A DNA stretch of 64,000 nt from an uncultured Pelagibacteraceae bacterium (GCA_902596975.1 CACJWS010000005.1:7501-71500); one strand, 5' to 3'. Shown: positions 51,083 through 61,284, counted from the first letter of the stretch. A program made the numbers and translations. Notes: generated by a model not told the origin, from the sequence alone.

Positions 51083-51184
51083 TTATTTATTTTTTTTATT
51101 TTTTTTTTGAAAAATTTTTCTTTTTCTTAAGTTTTTGCGCAAAGCTTCTTCGAGTTTAGCTTTTTTATCCTTCTTCCTGTCCAT
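51083..51184 (-). CDS. short basic protein (33 aa), hypothetical
   Basis: Reverse-strand ORF MDRKKDKKAKLEEALRKNLRKRKIFQKKNKKNK* packed exactly between dcd and the 51190 ORF; not in the ORF track because of length. Confidence 0.4.
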   Translation of the reverse strand: MDRKKDKKAKLEEALRKNLRKRKIFQKKNKKNK

Positions 51185-51189
51185 CTTGA

Positions 51190-51399
51190 TTACTTTTTAT
51201 CTGGATTGGTAAGGTGATCCAAAGTTATTATTTGATCGATTGGTATTGTTTTATCCTCTGGAGTTTTGGGGTCACCTTGTTTAGCTATTTTCTTTGCTCT
51301 TTTTTCAGCAAGTTTTTTTTCTCTTTTAGCCTGCTTCTCCATAGCCTTAGCTCCTCTTGTCGATTTATAATCGTAGTGAATTCCCATATCATTTACCAA
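51190..51399 (-). CDS. small charged hypothetical protein
   Basis: MGIHYDYKSTRGAKAMEKQAKREKKLAEKRAKKIAKQGDPKTPEDKTIPIDQIITLDHLTNPDKK; probable start at internal Met (MGIHYDY). Confidence 0.6.
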   Translation of the reverse strand: MVNDMGIHYDYKSTRGAKAMEKQAKREKKLAEKRAKKIAKQGDPKTPEDKTIPIDQIITLDHLTNPDKK

Positions 51400-51482
51400 A
51401 CTTAGATATACTCGATTTTTGTAAAAAATTAAGGCATTTATTTGAAAAAAACAATTTTATACACTAATTATAATTAAAAAAT

Positions 51483-51556
51483 GCCCTCATAGTTAAATGG
51501 TATAACACATCCATGGTAAGGATGAGTTTCCAGTTCAATTCTGGGTGAGGGCACCA
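51483..51556 (+). tRNA. tRNA-Thr (GGT)
   Basis: GCCCTCATAGTTAAATGGTATAACACATCCATGGTAAGGATGAGTTTCCAGTTCAATTCTGGGTGAGGGCACCA; anticodon loop ATGGTAA. Confidence 0.92.
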
Positions 51557-51557
51557 G

Positions 51558-52274
51558 TTATTTGTAGAATTTTTTTCTGATTATAAATCCAATTATAACC
51601 AGAATTATCATACCAATTAATGGCACATAAATATCTGGAGTTAAAATTATATCAAAAACGCTTGGAAGTTCTTGATTGTTTTCAATTACTTTATTTAGGC
51701 CTGCGCCAAGTGAGGCTCCAACAAATAACTGGGGTGTCATTCCAATAACAGATCCTAAAAAGAAATTGCTAATCTTAACGTTAAATAATGTTGGCAAAAT
51801 GTTTGATATAAAAAAAGGTATCCCACCGACAAATCTATATATCAGAAAAAAAGTAAATTCATTTTTTTTAAATTTTTCGGTAAGATTAGAAAACTTTGAT
51901 GAAAATTTTTTTTCAATTAGATCTTTAAAAAAATAATTTGCAAAAATATACAAAAGTGTTGCACCAATAGATAAACCAAATACTATAAGAACTGTCCCTA
52001 TCCATTTCCCAAATATAAATCCTCCAACTAAAAAAACTGGTGAACCAAATCCTAAGAGCATAACCCAAATAATCACTCCAATAAAAAATAATATGCTAGC
52101 AATTAAAAGATTGGAATTTTTGATATTATTAAGTTTATCTCTATTATTTTTTATAAGTTCAAAACTTGAAAAGTCATCGAACGAGAAATAGCTAAAAAAA
52201 AGCAACAAAAAGCCAGTAACTATGGAAAGATATATTATACCGAGAATAATTTTTAATTTATTTTCATTTTCCAT
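51558..52274 (-). CDS. TVP38/TMEM64 family (DedA/SNARE-associated) membrane protein
   Basis: Several TM segments, VFLVGGFIFGKWIGTVLIVFGLSIGATLLYIFANYFF, FLIYRFVGGIPFFISNILPTLFNV. Confidence 0.85.
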   Translation of the reverse strand: MENENKLKIILGIIYLSIVTGFLLLFFSYFSFDDFSSFELIKNNRDKLNNIKNSNLLIASILFFIGVIIWVMLLGFGSPVFLVGGFIFGKWIGTVLIVFGLSIGATLLYIFANYFFKDLIEKKFSSKFSNLTEKFKKNEFTFFLIYRFVGGIPFFISNILPTLFNVKISNFFLGSVIGMTPQLFVGASLGAGLNKVIENNQELPSVFDIILTPDIYVPLIGMIILVIIGFIIRKKFYK

Positions 52275-52358
52275 TTTGTTCTAATTTATTAAAAATCGCT
52301 GTACTTATATACATTTAATTGTATAACTACCGAAATTTAACAAAAAAGAAGCCTTAAT

Positions 52359-52493
52359 ATGAAACGAACATATCAACCTAGTAAAAAAGTGAGAAAAAGA
52401 AGGCATGGTTTTAGGTCTAAAATGAAGACTAAGGGTGGAAGAAAACTAATTAGAAGAAGAAGAAGTAAGGGTAGAAAAAAACTCACTGTTTAA
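52359..52493 (+). CDS. rpmH: 50S ribosomal protein L34
   Basis: Read from sequence: [44 protein letters not shown]; absent from the ORF track because of length. Confidence 0.98.
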   Translation: MKRTYQPSKKVRKRRHGFRSKMKTKGGRKLIRRRRSKGRKKLTV

Positions 52494-52834
52494 TGCAGGT
52501 TAAATTAAAAAGTTTATCCAAAAATGAAGATTTTAAATTTATTTTAAATGGTAAAAAAATTTCAAATAAATACTCAACAATTTTTTACAGGAGATTAGAA
52601 AACAAAAGTAATAGATATTTTAATATAAGTTTTATTACAAAAAAAAAGATTGGTACAGCTGTTATAAGAAATAAAATTAAAAGAAGATTAAGAAATATGA
52701 TGAATGAGGCTCTAAAAAGAATTAAAATTAATCTTAACTATAGTTATTTATTAATTGCTAGAAAATCTGTTTTAGAAGATGAGTACAATTTTATCAAAAT
52801 AAAACTTTTTAGTGAGTTAAAAAAAATTAGATAG
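52493..52834 (+). CDS. rnpA: ribonuclease P protein component
   Basis: LKSLSKNEDFKFILNGKKISNKYSTIFY...KKKIGTAVIRNKIKRRLRNMMNEAL; directly after rpmH. Confidence 0.93.
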   Translation: MQVKLKSLSKNEDFKFILNGKKISNKYSTIFYRRLENKSNRYFNISFITKKKIGTAVIRNKIKRRLRNMMNEALKRIKINLNYSYLLIARKSVLEDEYNFIKIKLFSELKKIR

Positions 52835-52836
52835 TT

Positions 52837-53076
52837 ATGATTAAAAAAGGATTAATATATATAATAAAATTTTATAAATATTTCATTTCACCGGTTTTGG
52901 GTAATAATTGCAGGTATCTTCCAACATGTTCAGAGTATTTTATTGATAGTTTAAATGAACATGGTGTTTTGAAAGGTTGTTATAAAGGTATCAAAAGAAT
53001 TTTATCTTGTCATCCTATAAAATTATTGGGAGGAGGACATGGGTATGATCCGGTAAAGAAAAAAAATATTAAATAA
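52837..53076 (+). CDS. yidD: membrane protein insertion efficiency factor YidD
   Basis: FYKYFISPVLGNNCRYLPTCSEYFIDSLNEHGVLKGCYKGIKRILSCHP. Confidence 0.96.
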   Translation: MIKKGLIYIIKFYKYFISPVLGNNCRYLPTCSEYFIDSLNEHGVLKGCYKGIKRILSCHPIKLLGGGHGYDPVKKKNIK

Positions 53077-54758
53077 TGGACACAAGAAACGTAATAGCAG
53101 CAATTTCATTAAGTGCAGCGGTAATAATTCTTTATGGATTATTTTTTGCTCCACCAAGTCCTGATCCAAAGCAGGTAACAAATAACGATCAAAATAAGAA
53201 CAATCTTCAACTAAGCGAGGCACCAAAAATAGAGCAAAATATTGAGAATAATAAAATTTCTAGATCAGAGGCAATTAACAAAGTTGAAAGGATACTTTTT
53301 GAAAATGAGAATATTAAAGGTTCTATTTCTCTAGAGGGATCATTAATTGATGATCTGATTTTTAAGAAATACACTGAAACTTTGGACTCTGATGAAAATG
53401 TGGTTTTGCTTAATCCTAAAGAGTCAGAAAATGGTTATTATGTAGAAACAGGTTGGGCTATAAATAATAAAGATATCGAAGTTCCTAATTCAAATACAAA
53501 ATGGGAAGTTATTGGTAATAAATTACTAACACCGAATAGTCCAATTAAATTAGTATGGAATAATAAGCAGAATATAACATTTGAGAAAGAAATTAGTATA
53601 GATGATAAATTTTTATTTACTGTTAACCAAAAAATTACGAATAATACTCAAAATACTTATAACTTTTATCCCTACGGACAGATTATTAGAAACCTAGCTC
53701 CTGATGTAACTGATTTTTATATATTACACGAAGGTTTATTAGGTGTTTTTGATGACAATCTTGTTGAGGAAGATTACGATGACATAAAAGACAAAAAGTA
53801 CTCTGTAAATGCTGACAAAGGATGGATGGGTATTACAGATAAATACTGGATAACAAGTTTAATCCCAGAAAGTAATAAAAGTTTTAGATCAGATTTCGAT
53901 TATAAAAATAAATTTAAAGCTAACTTCATAGAGACTGCTGCAACAGAAGTAAGGGCTAATGAAAGCAAAACTAATCAGGTAAAAGTGATTATTGCGGCGA
54001 AAGAAGTGGATGTTGTTGATGGTTATGCAGAAAAACTAAATATTAATAAATTTGATTTAGCAATTGATTGGGGTTTCCTATATTTTTTAACAAAACCAAT
54101 ATTTTTGATATCCGATTATTTCTTTAAATTAACTGGTAACTATGGAATTGCAATTATACTGATAACCGCTTGTATAAGAATATTATTTTTCCCTCTCGCT
54201 AACTACTCATTTAGATCAATGGCAAAAATGAAAGTTCTTCAACCCGAAATGGTAAGGCTTAAAGAACTTCATAAGGAGGATAAAATGAAGTTGCAACAAG
54301 AAATGATGGCTCTTTACAAAAGAGAGAAGGTGAATCCTGTAAGCGGTTGTTTGCCTATTTTAATACAAATACCATTCTTTTTTGCAATTTATAAAATGTT
54401 GTTTGTTACAATTGAAATGAGACATCAGCCTTTTTTTGGTTGGATACATGATCTAAGTGAAAGAGATCCAACAAGTTTATTTAATCTATTTGGTTTGTTA
54501 CCATATGATGTTCCATCATTTTTAATTATTGGCGCTTGGCCAGTAGCGATGGGTGTAACAATGTGGATGCAACAGAAACTTAATCCAACACCACCAGATC
54601 CGATTCAGCAAAAAATATTTATGTTTTTTCCTGTATTCTTAACAGTTATACTTGCACCTTTTCCATCAGGATTAGTTATATATTGGACAATTAACAACGT
54701 GCTTACTATGGCACAACAGTATGTAATTATGAAGAGAACTTCAGTTAAAACAGTTTAA
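53076..54758 (+). CDS. yidC: membrane protein insertase YidC
   Basis: NVIAAISLSAAVIILYGLFF; C-terminal GNYGIAIILITACIRILFFPLANYSFRSMAKMKVLQPEM; NPVSGCLPILIQIPFFFAIYKML. Confidence 0.97.
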   Translation: MDTRNVIAAISLSAAVIILYGLFFAPPSPDPKQVTNNDQNKNNLQLSEAPKIEQNIENNKISRSEAINKVERILFENENIKGSISLEGSLIDDLIFKKYTETLDSDENVVLLNPKESENGYYVETGWAINNKDIEVPNSNTKWEVIGNKLLTPNSPIKLVWNNKQNITFEKEISIDDKFLFTVNQKITNNTQNTYNFYPYGQIIRNLAPDVTDFYILHEGLLGVFDDNLVEEDYDDIKDKKYSVNADKGWMGITDKYWITSLIPESNKSFRSDFDYKNKFKANFIETAATEVRANESKTNQVKVIIAAKEVDVVDGYAEKLNINKFDLAIDWGFLYFLTKPIFLISDYFFKLTGNYGIAIILITACIRILFFPLANYSFRSMAKMKVLQPEMVRLKELHKEDKMKLQQEMMALYKREKVNPVSGCLPILIQIPFFFAIYKMLFVTIEMRHQPFFGWIHDLSERDPTSLFNLFGLLPYDVPSFLIIGAWPVAMGVTMWMQQKLNPTPPDPIQQKIFMFFPVFLTVILAPFPSGLVIYWTINNVLTMAQQYVIMKRTSVKTV

Positions 54759-54761
54759 TTA

Positions 54762-55610
54762 ATGGAATTAGATAAGATTATTCCAGCAGATGGGCCGAAT
54801 ATTAATGAAGTTGAAAAATATATAAACAAATATCAGTCTGAGGTAATAGTAATTAAATGTGGTGGATCTGTTTTATTAGATAAAAAACTATTTAATCAGT
54901 TCATGGAAGATATTTCAGTAATAAATAAAATTGGTTTATCAGCAATAGTCATTCATGGTGGAGGTAAAAATATAAAAAAAAAATTAGATGAAAATAATAT
55001 TGAAACAAGATTTATCAAAGGGCTTAGGATTTCAGACGAAAAAACAATAAGATATATAGAAGAGGCTTTGCTAGAGCTTAATTTAGAGATTTTACATGAA
55101 TTACAATCTAAAAACACTAATGTTTGTTCAATATCGCCTAAAGAAAATAATGTAATTAATATTACTCCTGAAAGTAAAGAATTGGGGTATGTCGGGACAC
55201 CAAAAAAAATTAACAAAGAGAAAATATTAAATTTTATTAATAATAAACAAATTCCAATTGTTGTCCCTTTAGGATTGGGTGATGATGGCAGAATTTATAA
55301 TATTAATGCAGATGTTGCCGCAGGTTCAATTGCAAAAGAGATAAATGCCAGAAGACTTCTTTTGATGACAGATGTTGAGGGGGTTCTTGATGAAAATCAA
55401 AAACTTATATCTGAAATTAATTTCAATAGAGCCAATGAAATGTTAAAAAATAATATTATTTCTGGAGGAATGATACCAAAAATAAACACTTGTTTAGATG
55501 CAATATCTAATGGTGTTAGAGGTGTAGTAATTGTTGATGGAAGAAAACCACATTCAATACTATTTGAGTTATTTTCTGACAAGGGCGCGGGAACGTTGAT
55601 AAGAAAATGA
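54762..55610 (+). CDS. argB: acetylglutamate kinase
   Basis: VIKCGGSVLLD, IVIHGGGKNIKKKL, FIKGLRISDEKT, ISGGMIPKINTCLDAISNGV. Confidence 0.94.
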   Translation: MELDKIIPADGPNINEVEKYINKYQSEVIVIKCGGSVLLDKKLFNQFMEDISVINKIGLSAIVIHGGGKNIKKKLDENNIETRFIKGLRISDEKTIRYIEEALLELNLEILHELQSKNTNVCSISPKENNVINITPESKELGYVGTPKKINKEKILNFINNKQIPIVVPLGLGDDGRIYNINADVAAGSIAKEINARRLLLMTDVEGVLDENQKLISEINFNRANEMLKNNIISGGMIPKINTCLDAISNGVRGVVIVDGRKPHSILFELFSDKGAGTLIRK

Positions 55611-56278
55611 ATAATTTAAAAAATATAAAAAATATTTTATTCGACTGTGATGGTGTTTTATATAGTGATTTAGAGGCAGTTTTTGGCCAAGTTAGTAGAA
55701 GAATGACAAAATATATTTCGAATAAACTTAATTTAGACCTTACAAAAGCCAAAGAATTACAAAGAGATTATTTTCACAAATACAACACAAGTTTAAATGG
55801 ATTGATGATACATCATGATATACCACCAGAAGAATTCTTGGAGTATGTTCATGATATTGATCTTTCATTTATGGAAAAAGATCTTGTTTTAAAAAATGAG
55901 CTTGAAAACATAAATTTAAATAAATTCGTATTTACAAACGGAAGTAGAGCGCACGTAAAAAATATAGTTAAAACTCTTGGTATTGAGGACCAATTTAAAG
56001 ATATATTTGATATCGTAGACGCAAAATATCACCCCAAGCCTGAAGCTAAAGCTTTTGATCTTATGGTTAATAAATTTAAGATTAATCCAAAAGAAACTCT
56101 TTATATCGAGGATATAGCTAAGAATTTATCGATAGGTAAAGAGCGAGGGACAATAACAGCTTGGCTTATCAATAATGAATACTGGGGTAAAAAAGAGTCT
56201 GACAAAGACTACATCGACTATAAAATCGAAAATCTCTCTTTATTTTTAAAAGAAATAAGGTTATTAAAAAGTTCTTAA
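55607..56278 (+). CDS. HAD-superfamily hydrolase, pyrimidine 5'-nucleotidase-like
   Basis: [48 protein letters not shown]. Confidence 0.87.
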   Translation: MNNLKNIKNILFDCDGVLYSDLEAVFGQVSRRMTKYISNKLNLDLTKAKELQRDYFHKYNTSLNGLMIHHDIPPEEFLEYVHDIDLSFMEKDLVLKNELENINLNKFVFTNGSRAHVKNIVKTLGIEDQFKDIFDIVDAKYHPKPEAKAFDLMVNKFKINPKETLYIEDIAKNLSIGKERGTITAWLINNEYWGKKESDKDYIDYKIENLSLFLKEIRLLKSS

Positions 56279-56282
56279 ATTT

Positions 56283-57110
56283 ATGAGCATAGAAAATATA
56301 ATCAATAATGCTTGGGAAAAAAGAGACCAAGTAAGCCCCAACTCAGATGAGAGTTTAAAAAATACTGTTAATCAAATTATTGATGACTTAGACAGTGGTA
56401 AAGTCAGAGTAGCTGAAAAAATCAATGGTGAGTGGGTAACACATCAACATATAAAAAAAGCAATTATGTTAAGTTTTAGAATGTATCCAATGGAAAATTT
56501 AAATGGTCCTTACAGTAGTTGGTATGATAAAGCGCATCTTTTAAAAGGTAAAACGGCAGGTTGGTCAAAGGAGGATCATGAAAAAGCTGGTTTCAGAATG
56601 GTTCCTAATTCTCCAGTGAGAAAAGGATCTTTTGTAGGCAAAAATGCTGTCTTAATGCCATGCTATGTGAATATAGGAGCATATATTGATGAAGGAACAA
56701 TGATAGATACTTTTGCAAGAGCTGGAAGCTGTTCTCAAATTGGAAAAAATTGTCATATCTCTGCGGGTAGCGGGGTTGGAGGAGTTTTAGAGCCTGCACA
56801 AGCATTACCAACAATAATTGAGGACAATGTTTTTTTAGGAGCAATGTCTGAAGTTGTAGAAGGAGTGATAGTAGGTGAAGGTTCTGTTTTAAGTATGGGA
56901 ATGTATATTGGACAATCAACAAAAATTGTTAACAGGAAAACAGGAGAAATTAGCTACGGTAAAATTCCACCATATTCTGTTGTTGTTCCAGGTTCTTTGC
57001 CAGATAAAAATAATTCAAACGCTCCTTCATTATACTGCGCGGTAATAATCAAACAAGTAGATGAGAAAACAAGATCAAAGACTTCAATAAATGATCTTTT
57101 AAGAGAATAA
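56283..57110 (+). CDS. dapD: 2,3,4,5-tetrahydropyridine-2,6-dicarboxylate N-succinyltransferase
   Basis: Hexapeptide repeats, [50 protein letters not shown]. Confidence 0.96.
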   Translation: MSIENIINNAWEKRDQVSPNSDESLKNTVNQIIDDLDSGKVRVAEKINGEWVTHQHIKKAIMLSFRMYPMENLNGPYSSWYDKAHLLKGKTAGWSKEDHEKAGFRMVPNSPVRKGSFVGKNAVLMPCYVNIGAYIDEGTMIDTFARAGSCSQIGKNCHISAGSGVGGVLEPAQALPTIIEDNVFLGAMSEVVEGVIVGEGSVLSMGMYIGQSTKIVNRKTGEISYGKIPPYSVVVPGSLPDKNNSNAPSLYCAVIIKQVDEKTRSKTSINDLLRE

Positions 57111-57114
57111 ATTA

Positions 57115-58257
57115 ATGAAAACTTATAATGAACTGAAGTTAGCTCAAGAGCTAATAAAATTCCAAACAATTAAAACAGAAGATAAAGGTATTATGAATTT
57201 CCTTTCAAGGAAACTGTCATCAATAGGTTTTAAATGTCATATAATAAAATCAAAAGGTACAGATGCTAAACCTGCATTAAATTTATATGCAAAATTTGGT
57301 AAATCAAAACCTAATATTAATTATTTGGGTCACACAGATGTTGTTGCTAACCTCAATAATTGGGAGTTTCCACCATTTAAAGCGGTAGTAAAAAGAGGAT
57401 ATTTATATGGAAGAGGATCGCAGGACATGAAGGGTAGTGTGGCATGTTGGATAAGTGCTGTAAGTAATTTTATTAAAAATAAAAAATTTAAAGGTTCTAT
57501 ATCAATAATAATTACGGCTGATGAAGAAACTACAGGTCATGGTTGTCCAGCCGTTATGAAATATTTAAAGAAAAAAAAAGAAAAAATTGACTTTTCAATA
57601 GTAGGCGAACCGTCATCAAATAAATCAGTTGGAGATGAAATCAGGATTGGAAGAAGAGGTTCTATGAATGCAACAATAACAGTGTATGGAAAAAGTGGAC
57701 ATTCTGCATTTTATGGCACTTATATAAATCCATGTACTGCACTTGCTAAAATAATATCTAAACTTAAAAGTGTTCCACTGGACAAAGGAACAAAATATAT
57801 GCCACCATCCAATTTGGAATTTACAAAAATTAATGTGGATAATATATCTGAAAATGTAGTCCCACAGTCTGCAATTGCTAAATTTAATGTTAGATTTAAT
57901 TCAACTTATAAATCGTTATCATTAAAAAAAAAACTTAGTAAAATTATTAATGCAGTTGCAAAAAAAGAAAATTGTAAAACCAAGATAGATTATAAAGTAA
58001 GTGGAGAAGCATTTTACACAGAGCCAAATAAACAAATATATATGGTAAAAAAAGTTGTGAAAAAAGTTACAGGGAATAATGCAAAACTAAATTGTAGAGG
58101 TGGTACAAGTGACAGCAGGTTTCTAGGTTCAATACCTCGACTTGAGTTAGGGTTAAGAAATAATACTATTCATATGGTTAATGAGAGAACATCGATCTCA
58201 GATTTAAAAAAGTTAACTAAGATTTATAAGAACATCTTACATAATTATTTCGCTTGA
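57115..58257 (+). CDS. dapE: succinyl-diaminopimelate desuccinylase
   Basis: YLGHTDVV, YGRGSQDMKGSVACWISA, TADEETTGHGCPAVM, GEPSSNKSVGDEIRIGRRGSMNATITVYGKSGHSAF. Confidence 0.95.
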   Translation: MKTYNELKLAQELIKFQTIKTEDKGIMNFLSRKLSSIGFKCHIIKSKGTDAKPALNLYAKFGKSKPNINYLGHTDVVANLNNWEFPPFKAVVKRGYLYGRGSQDMKGSVACWISAVSNFIKNKKFKGSISIIITADEETTGHGCPAVMKYLKKKKEKIDFSIVGEPSSNKSVGDEIRIGRRGSMNATITVYGKSGHSAFYGTYINPCTALAKIISKLKSVPLDKGTKYMPPSNLEFTKINVDNISENVVPQSAIAKFNVRFNSTYKSLSLKKKLSKIINAVAKKENCKTKIDYKVSGEAFYTEPNKQIYMVKKVVKKVTGNNAKLNCRGGTSDSRFLGSIPRLELGLRNNTIHMVNERTSISDLKKLTKIYKNILHNYFA

Positions 58258-59183
58258 AAACTGCAATTATAACATCTGAATCTTCGGAAAAACATATAAC
58301 AGGTGATGGTCATCCAGAGCAACCAAAGAGAGTAGTTTCAATAATTGATACTTTAAAAAAAAATAAAGAACTGCTTTGGGATAAACCAGATGTTGTTCCT
58401 AGTGATATTCTTAATTTGACACATTCTGAAGATTACATTAATAATTTAAATAATTCATTTCCTAAAAGTGGCTTAAATTTTTTAGATGGTGATACAGTTG
58501 TGTCTCCTGGAAGTAAGGATGCAGTATTTCAAGCCGCAGGATCATCTATAAGTGCAATAGATGGAATTGAAAATAAAAAATATAAAAATGCTTTTTGTGT
58601 TGTACGGCCACCAGGACACCATGCTGAAAAAAATAAATCAATGGGCTTTTGTTGCATTTCTAATGCAGGTGTTGCGGTTAATTATTTAATAAAAAAATAT
58701 AAGTATAAAAGAATTGCATGTGTAGATTTTGATGTTCATTGGGGAAATGGAAATTATGATGTAATGTATGACAACAAAAATTCACTTTATATATCAACAC
58801 ATCAATATCCATTTTATCCAGGCGGTGGCTCAGAAAAAGACAAAGGAAAGTATAATAATTCTCTCAATATACCTCTTCCTGCAGGCACAAATTCTGAGGA
58901 GTATTTTAATGCTTATGATAGAGTTTTAGATAGGTTAATTGAATATAAGCCTGATTTCCTAGTCTTTTCTGCTGGCTTTGATGCTCACAAGAACGATCCA
59001 TTAGCTCAATTTGAACTTTCATCCAAAGATTTTTATGAAATAACAAGAAGAACACTAAAAGCCACTAATAAGTTTACTAATGGAAAAGTGGTATCTTTAT
59101 TAGAAGGTGGATACGACCTGAAAGCACTTGCTGAAAGCGCTAATTATCATGTAAATGCATTAATCGAGTCGGAAAATACATAA
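58254..59183 (+). CDS. histone deacetylase / acetylpolyamine amidohydrolase family protein
   Basis: RPPGHHAEKNKSMGFCCISNAGVAV, CVDFDVHWGNGNYDVMY, STHQYPFYPGGGSEKDKG, FSAGFDAHKNDPLAQ; TTG start overlapping the dapE stop. Confidence 0.92.
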   Translation: MKTAIITSESSEKHITGDGHPEQPKRVVSIIDTLKKNKELLWDKPDVVPSDILNLTHSEDYINNLNNSFPKSGLNFLDGDTVVSPGSKDAVFQAAGSSISAIDGIENKKYKNAFCVVRPPGHHAEKNKSMGFCCISNAGVAVNYLIKKYKYKRIACVDFDVHWGNGNYDVMYDNKNSLYISTHQYPFYPGGGSEKDKGKYNNSLNIPLPAGTNSEEYFNAYDRVLDRLIEYKPDFLVFSAGFDAHKNDPLAQFELSSKDFYEITRRTLKATNKFTNGKVVSLLEGGYDLKALAESANYHVNALIESENT

Positions 59184-59185
59184 TC

Positions 59186-59647
59186 ATGAAACTATATAAA
59201 CAAAAATCATCAAATATTGATAACAGGGGACTGTTTGCATCTAAAAATATCAAAAAAGGAACTAAGATTATTTACTACATAGGTAAAATAATTACAAAAA
59301 AACAAACCGAAAATAATCCAAAATTTGATAACGAAAAAGCAATTTATCTTTTTAACTTAAATAATAGGTATGATTTAGACGGTGATTTTGCCTACAATAC
59401 TGCAAGACTTATTAATCACTCTTGTAATCCAAACTGTGAAGTTGAAGGTAAAGGTTTAAAATTATGGATTAGTTCTATCAAAGATATAAAAAAAAATGAG
59501 GAACTGACTTATGATTATGGATTTAGTTTTGATGAAAATTATAAGGATTTCCCTTGTAAGTGTGGCTCCAAAAATTGTTGTGGTTACATAGTTAGAGAGG
59601 GATCAAGATGGAGAATAAAAAAGAAAAAAAAGAAATCTAATAAATAA
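59186..59647 (+). CDS. SET domain protein-lysine methyltransferase-like protein with post-SET cysteine motif
   Basis: NRGLFASKNIKKGTKII, ARLINHSCNPNCEVEG, NEELTYDYGFSFDE, FPCKCGSKNCCGYIVREGSRW. Confidence 0.93.
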   Translation: MKLYKQKSSNIDNRGLFASKNIKKGTKIIYYIGKIITKKQTENNPKFDNEKAIYLFNLNNRYDLDGDFAYNTARLINHSCNPNCEVEGKGLKLWISSIKDIKKNEELTYDYGFSFDENYKDFPCKCGSKNCCGYIVREGSRWRIKKKKKKSNK

Positions 59648-60377
59648 TTTTCTCAAGATATAAACCATGTGCAGGGGCAATAGGAGCACAATTTTTTCTT
59701 GATTTTGATTTAAATATGCTGGTAAATTTTTTTAAGTTCCATTTATTTTCACCAAGGTATTTGAGTGAACCAACCATGGATCTAACTTGACTCTTAAGAA
59801 ATGATTTTGACACAAATTGAATTTTTATAACATTTTTAAATTTGGTTATTTTTACTTTTTTTATGGTTCTTACCGGACTTTTTGCAGCACAATTAGATGC
59901 TCTAAAAGTTGAAAAATCATGAGTTCCAATTAATTTTTTTGCTCCCTTTTTCATCAATTCAACATCAATTTTTTTTTTAATATGCCACTCTCTGTTAAAA
60001 TTGATAACTGAAGGAGAAGCATCATTTCTAATTAAGTACGTATAACGTCTTTCTTTTGCAGAATATCTTGAATGAAAAAGTTTATTTTTTTTCTTTATTT
60101 TTAAAATAGATATTTTTTTTTTATTTAAAAAGAAGTTCAGTGAATTCAATAATTTATCTTTTTGAATAATTTTGTTTGTAGTATCAAAGTGAGCTGATTG
60201 CTCTTTGGCATGAACTCCTGTGTCTGTTCGTCCAGACCCGTAAATTTTTATTTTTTCTTTTAATAGTTTAGATAAGACAATCTCAATATTTTCCTGGATT
60301 GACTTACCTTTTTTTTGGATTTGCCAACCATTGTATAAAGTGCCTTCGTATTCTATTAAAATCTGATATCTATTCAC
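59637..60377 (-). CDS. truA: tRNA pseudouridine(38-40) synthase
   Basis: EYEGTLYNGWQIQKKGKSIQENIE, GSGRTDTGVHAKEQSAHF, GTHDFSTFRASNCAAKSPVRTI, FLKSQVRSMVGSL. Confidence 0.95.
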   Translation of the reverse strand: MNRYQILIEYEGTLYNGWQIQKKGKSIQENIEIVLSKLLKEKIKIYGSGRTDTGVHAKEQSAHFDTTNKIIQKDKLLNSLNFFLNKKKISILKIKKKNKLFHSRYSAKERRYTYLIRNDASPSVINFNREWHIKKKIDVELMKKGAKKLIGTHDFSTFRASNCAAKSPVRTIKKVKITKFKNVIKIQFVSKSFLKSQVRSMVGSLKYLGENKWNLKKFTSIFKSKSRKNCAPIAPAHGLYLEKIIY

Positions 60378-61284
60378 TTGTAATTATTGTTCCTTTTCTA
60401 ACCTTATTCCCTAATAAAAATTCTTTAATTAATTGAGGATTTTTGCCCTCTTTTTGTATCTCAATAATATTTATTGAATTTTCACCACATGCTATTGTCA
60501 TTTGTTCATCGATTACTTCACCGATTGTTGCTGACTGCTTGTTTATTTTGGCTTTTAATATTTTATATCTTTTGTTGTTAAGCTCAAACCACGCACCAGG
60601 TTTTGGATATAATCCATTTATTTGAGCGATTATTTTACGAGCACTATTATTCCAATCTATCTTTCCCTCTATCTTTTGAATTTTCTTTGCGTATGTAGCT
60701 TTTGTATGATCTTGCTCTTTAAATATTGCCTCTCCGTCTAAAACTTTTTGCACATTTTCTAAAATTTTTTCTGCACTCAAATAAGATAATTTTTCTGATA
60801 AAATTTCTGCGTTATCTTGATCAAGAATATCTACTGAATATTTATTGCATACTGGTCCGGAATCTAATTTTTCATCAATTTTCATAAATGATATACCAGT
60901 TTTTTTTTCATTGTTTAAAATCGATCTTTGGATTGGTGCCGGCCCTCTCCATTTTGGTAATAATGAAGCATGAATATTCAAAAAACCTTTTTTACTCAAA
61001 TTAAGAATTTTTTTTGAAATTAATTGTCCGTATGCAACAACAATTACAAGATCTAAATTTAATTCTTTAAGATATTCATATTCTTCATCAATTTTTTTTG
61101 GGGTTTTAACTTCTAGATTAAGTTCCTCTGCACATATATGAATTGATGATTTCGTAAACTTTTGACCTCTATTTGATTTACTTGGAGGTTGAGCAAATAC
61201 ACAGTTAATTTTATATTTTTGATTAATTTTTTTTAGAATAGGCACAGCAAACCGCGGGGTACCCATGAATACAATATTTGACAT
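60370..61284 (-). CDS. fmt: methionyl-tRNA formyltransferase
   Basis: IVFMGTPRFAVPIL, NIHASLLPKWRGPAPIQRSI, GISFMKIDEKLDSGPV. Confidence 0.95.
   Translation of the reverse strand: MSNIVFMGTPRFAVPILKKINQKYKINCVFAQPPSKSNRGQKFTKSSIHICAEELNLEVKTPKKIDEEYEYLKELNLDLVIVVAYGQLISKKILNLSKKGFLNIHASLLPKWRGPAPIQRSILNNEKKTGISFMKIDEKLDSGPVCNKYSVDILDQDNAEILSEKLSYLSAEKILENVQKVLDGEAIFKEQDHTKATYAKKIQKIEGKIDWNNSARKIIAQINGLYPKPGAWFELNNKRYKILKAKINKQSATIGEVIDEQMTIACGENSINIIEIQKEGKNPQLIKEFLLGNKVRKGTIITSE

Noticed and set aside
51483-51560. tRNA-Thr as an integration site, because TVP38-family gene abuts its 3' end
   Set aside because: No direct repeat of the tRNA 3' end and no integrase nearby; simple tail-to-tail packing explains it.
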